5,471 nucleotides of DNA from Gammaproteobacteria bacterium (GTDB lineage Bacteria; Pseudomonadota; Gammaproteobacteria; DSM-19610). Shown piece after piece: positions 5,325-5,471 of the stretch. The stretch's first letter is position 1. Every line of letters begins with the position of its first letter. Made by a program: the position numbers and the translations under genes. The DNA lies in NCBI GenBank assembly GCA_011371465.1, contig DRQL01000100.1, positions 1-5,471 of the forward strand, read 5' to 3'. The notes beneath the pieces were generated by a model that was given only the letters and a program-made list of their open reading frames with translations, ran no database searches and had not been told where the DNA came from.

Positions 5325-5471
5325 ATGCCGAAAGAAGCGACTGACCAGTCCGGTGCCCCGCGCATTGGTATCGTGCTGAGTTCCGGCGGGGTGCGCGGCG
5401 TGTATGCTCACACCGGATTCATGCAGGCAATACAGGATATGGGGATCCCGGTGGCAGCGGCTGCCGGTTGC
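5325..5471 (+). CDS. N-terminal part of a patatin-like phospholipase (RssA-type), cut by window edge
   Basis: The first 49 residues are visible before the window ends. After a short polar lead (MPKEATDQSGAPR) comes IGIVLSSGGVRGVYAH (14-29), then TGFMQAIQDMGIPVAAAAGC. This is the beta-strand plus glycine-rich oxyanion loop of bacterial patatin-like phospholipases (usually LSGGGxRG followed by A-H-x-G), and the final AGC is where the catalytic G-x-S-x-G elbow should begin. The family hydrolyses acyl esters of lipids with a Ser-Asp dyad; neither catalytic residue is inside the window. The first glycine of the loop is replaced by Ser. The ribosome site is weak (GGATAGAG, 5313-5320), but the promoter upstream fits this start. 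It is transcribed away from the hydrogenase cluster and is probably unrelated to it. Confidence 0.88.
   Translation, partial: MPKEATDQSGAPRIGIVLSSGGVRGVYAHTGFMQAIQDMGIPVAAAAGC

Overview
The window is GC-rich, densely coding DNA, most likely from a gammaproteobacterium. The small gene at 226-498 looks like DUF5062, a family I associate with gammaproteobacteria, and the hydrogenase type is common in sulfur-metabolising members of that class. The lineage is inference from gene content and base composition only.

The core, on the minus strand from 4563 down to 539, is a complete four-gene operon for a cytoplasmic, bidirectional group 3b [NiFe]-hydrogenase (sulfhydrogenase / NADP-reducing type). 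In transcription order it encodes beta (two [4Fe-4S] clusters, hydB), gamma (FAD, NAD(P) and [2Fe-2S], hydG), delta (hydrogenase small subunit, hydD) and alpha (NiFe large subunit, hydA). The junctions overlap by 4, 1 and 8 nt, so the subunits are probably translationally coupled. Electrons would pass between NAD(P)H at the gamma flavin, the Fe-S wires of gamma, beta and delta, and the NiFe site in alpha. All four genes look intact. No maturation genes (hyp, endopeptidase) lie in the window.

Upstream of the operon (5053-4685, same strand) is a small exported protein of unknown function. A stem-loop follows its stop codon. The 121-nt gap before hydB then holds the most striking non-coding signal. 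In the mRNA, a 12-bp stem with one bulged base would run up to the hydB start codon and bury its Shine-Dalgarno sequence. A 13-bp perfect dyad, GTTTAG-G-CTAAAC, overlaps the anti-Shine-Dalgarno arm. This could be an operator, a translational switch, or both.

Downstream of hydA, 40 nt away on the same strand, is the DUF5062-like gene (498-226). It converges on the 3' end of a plus-strand gene (1-201) that may be the tail of a hemerythrin-like protein. At the right edge, a good sigma70-like promoter (5254-5282) drives a plus-strand patatin-like phospholipase gene that runs off the window.

I found no RNA genes, CRISPR arrays, insertion sequences or attachment sites.
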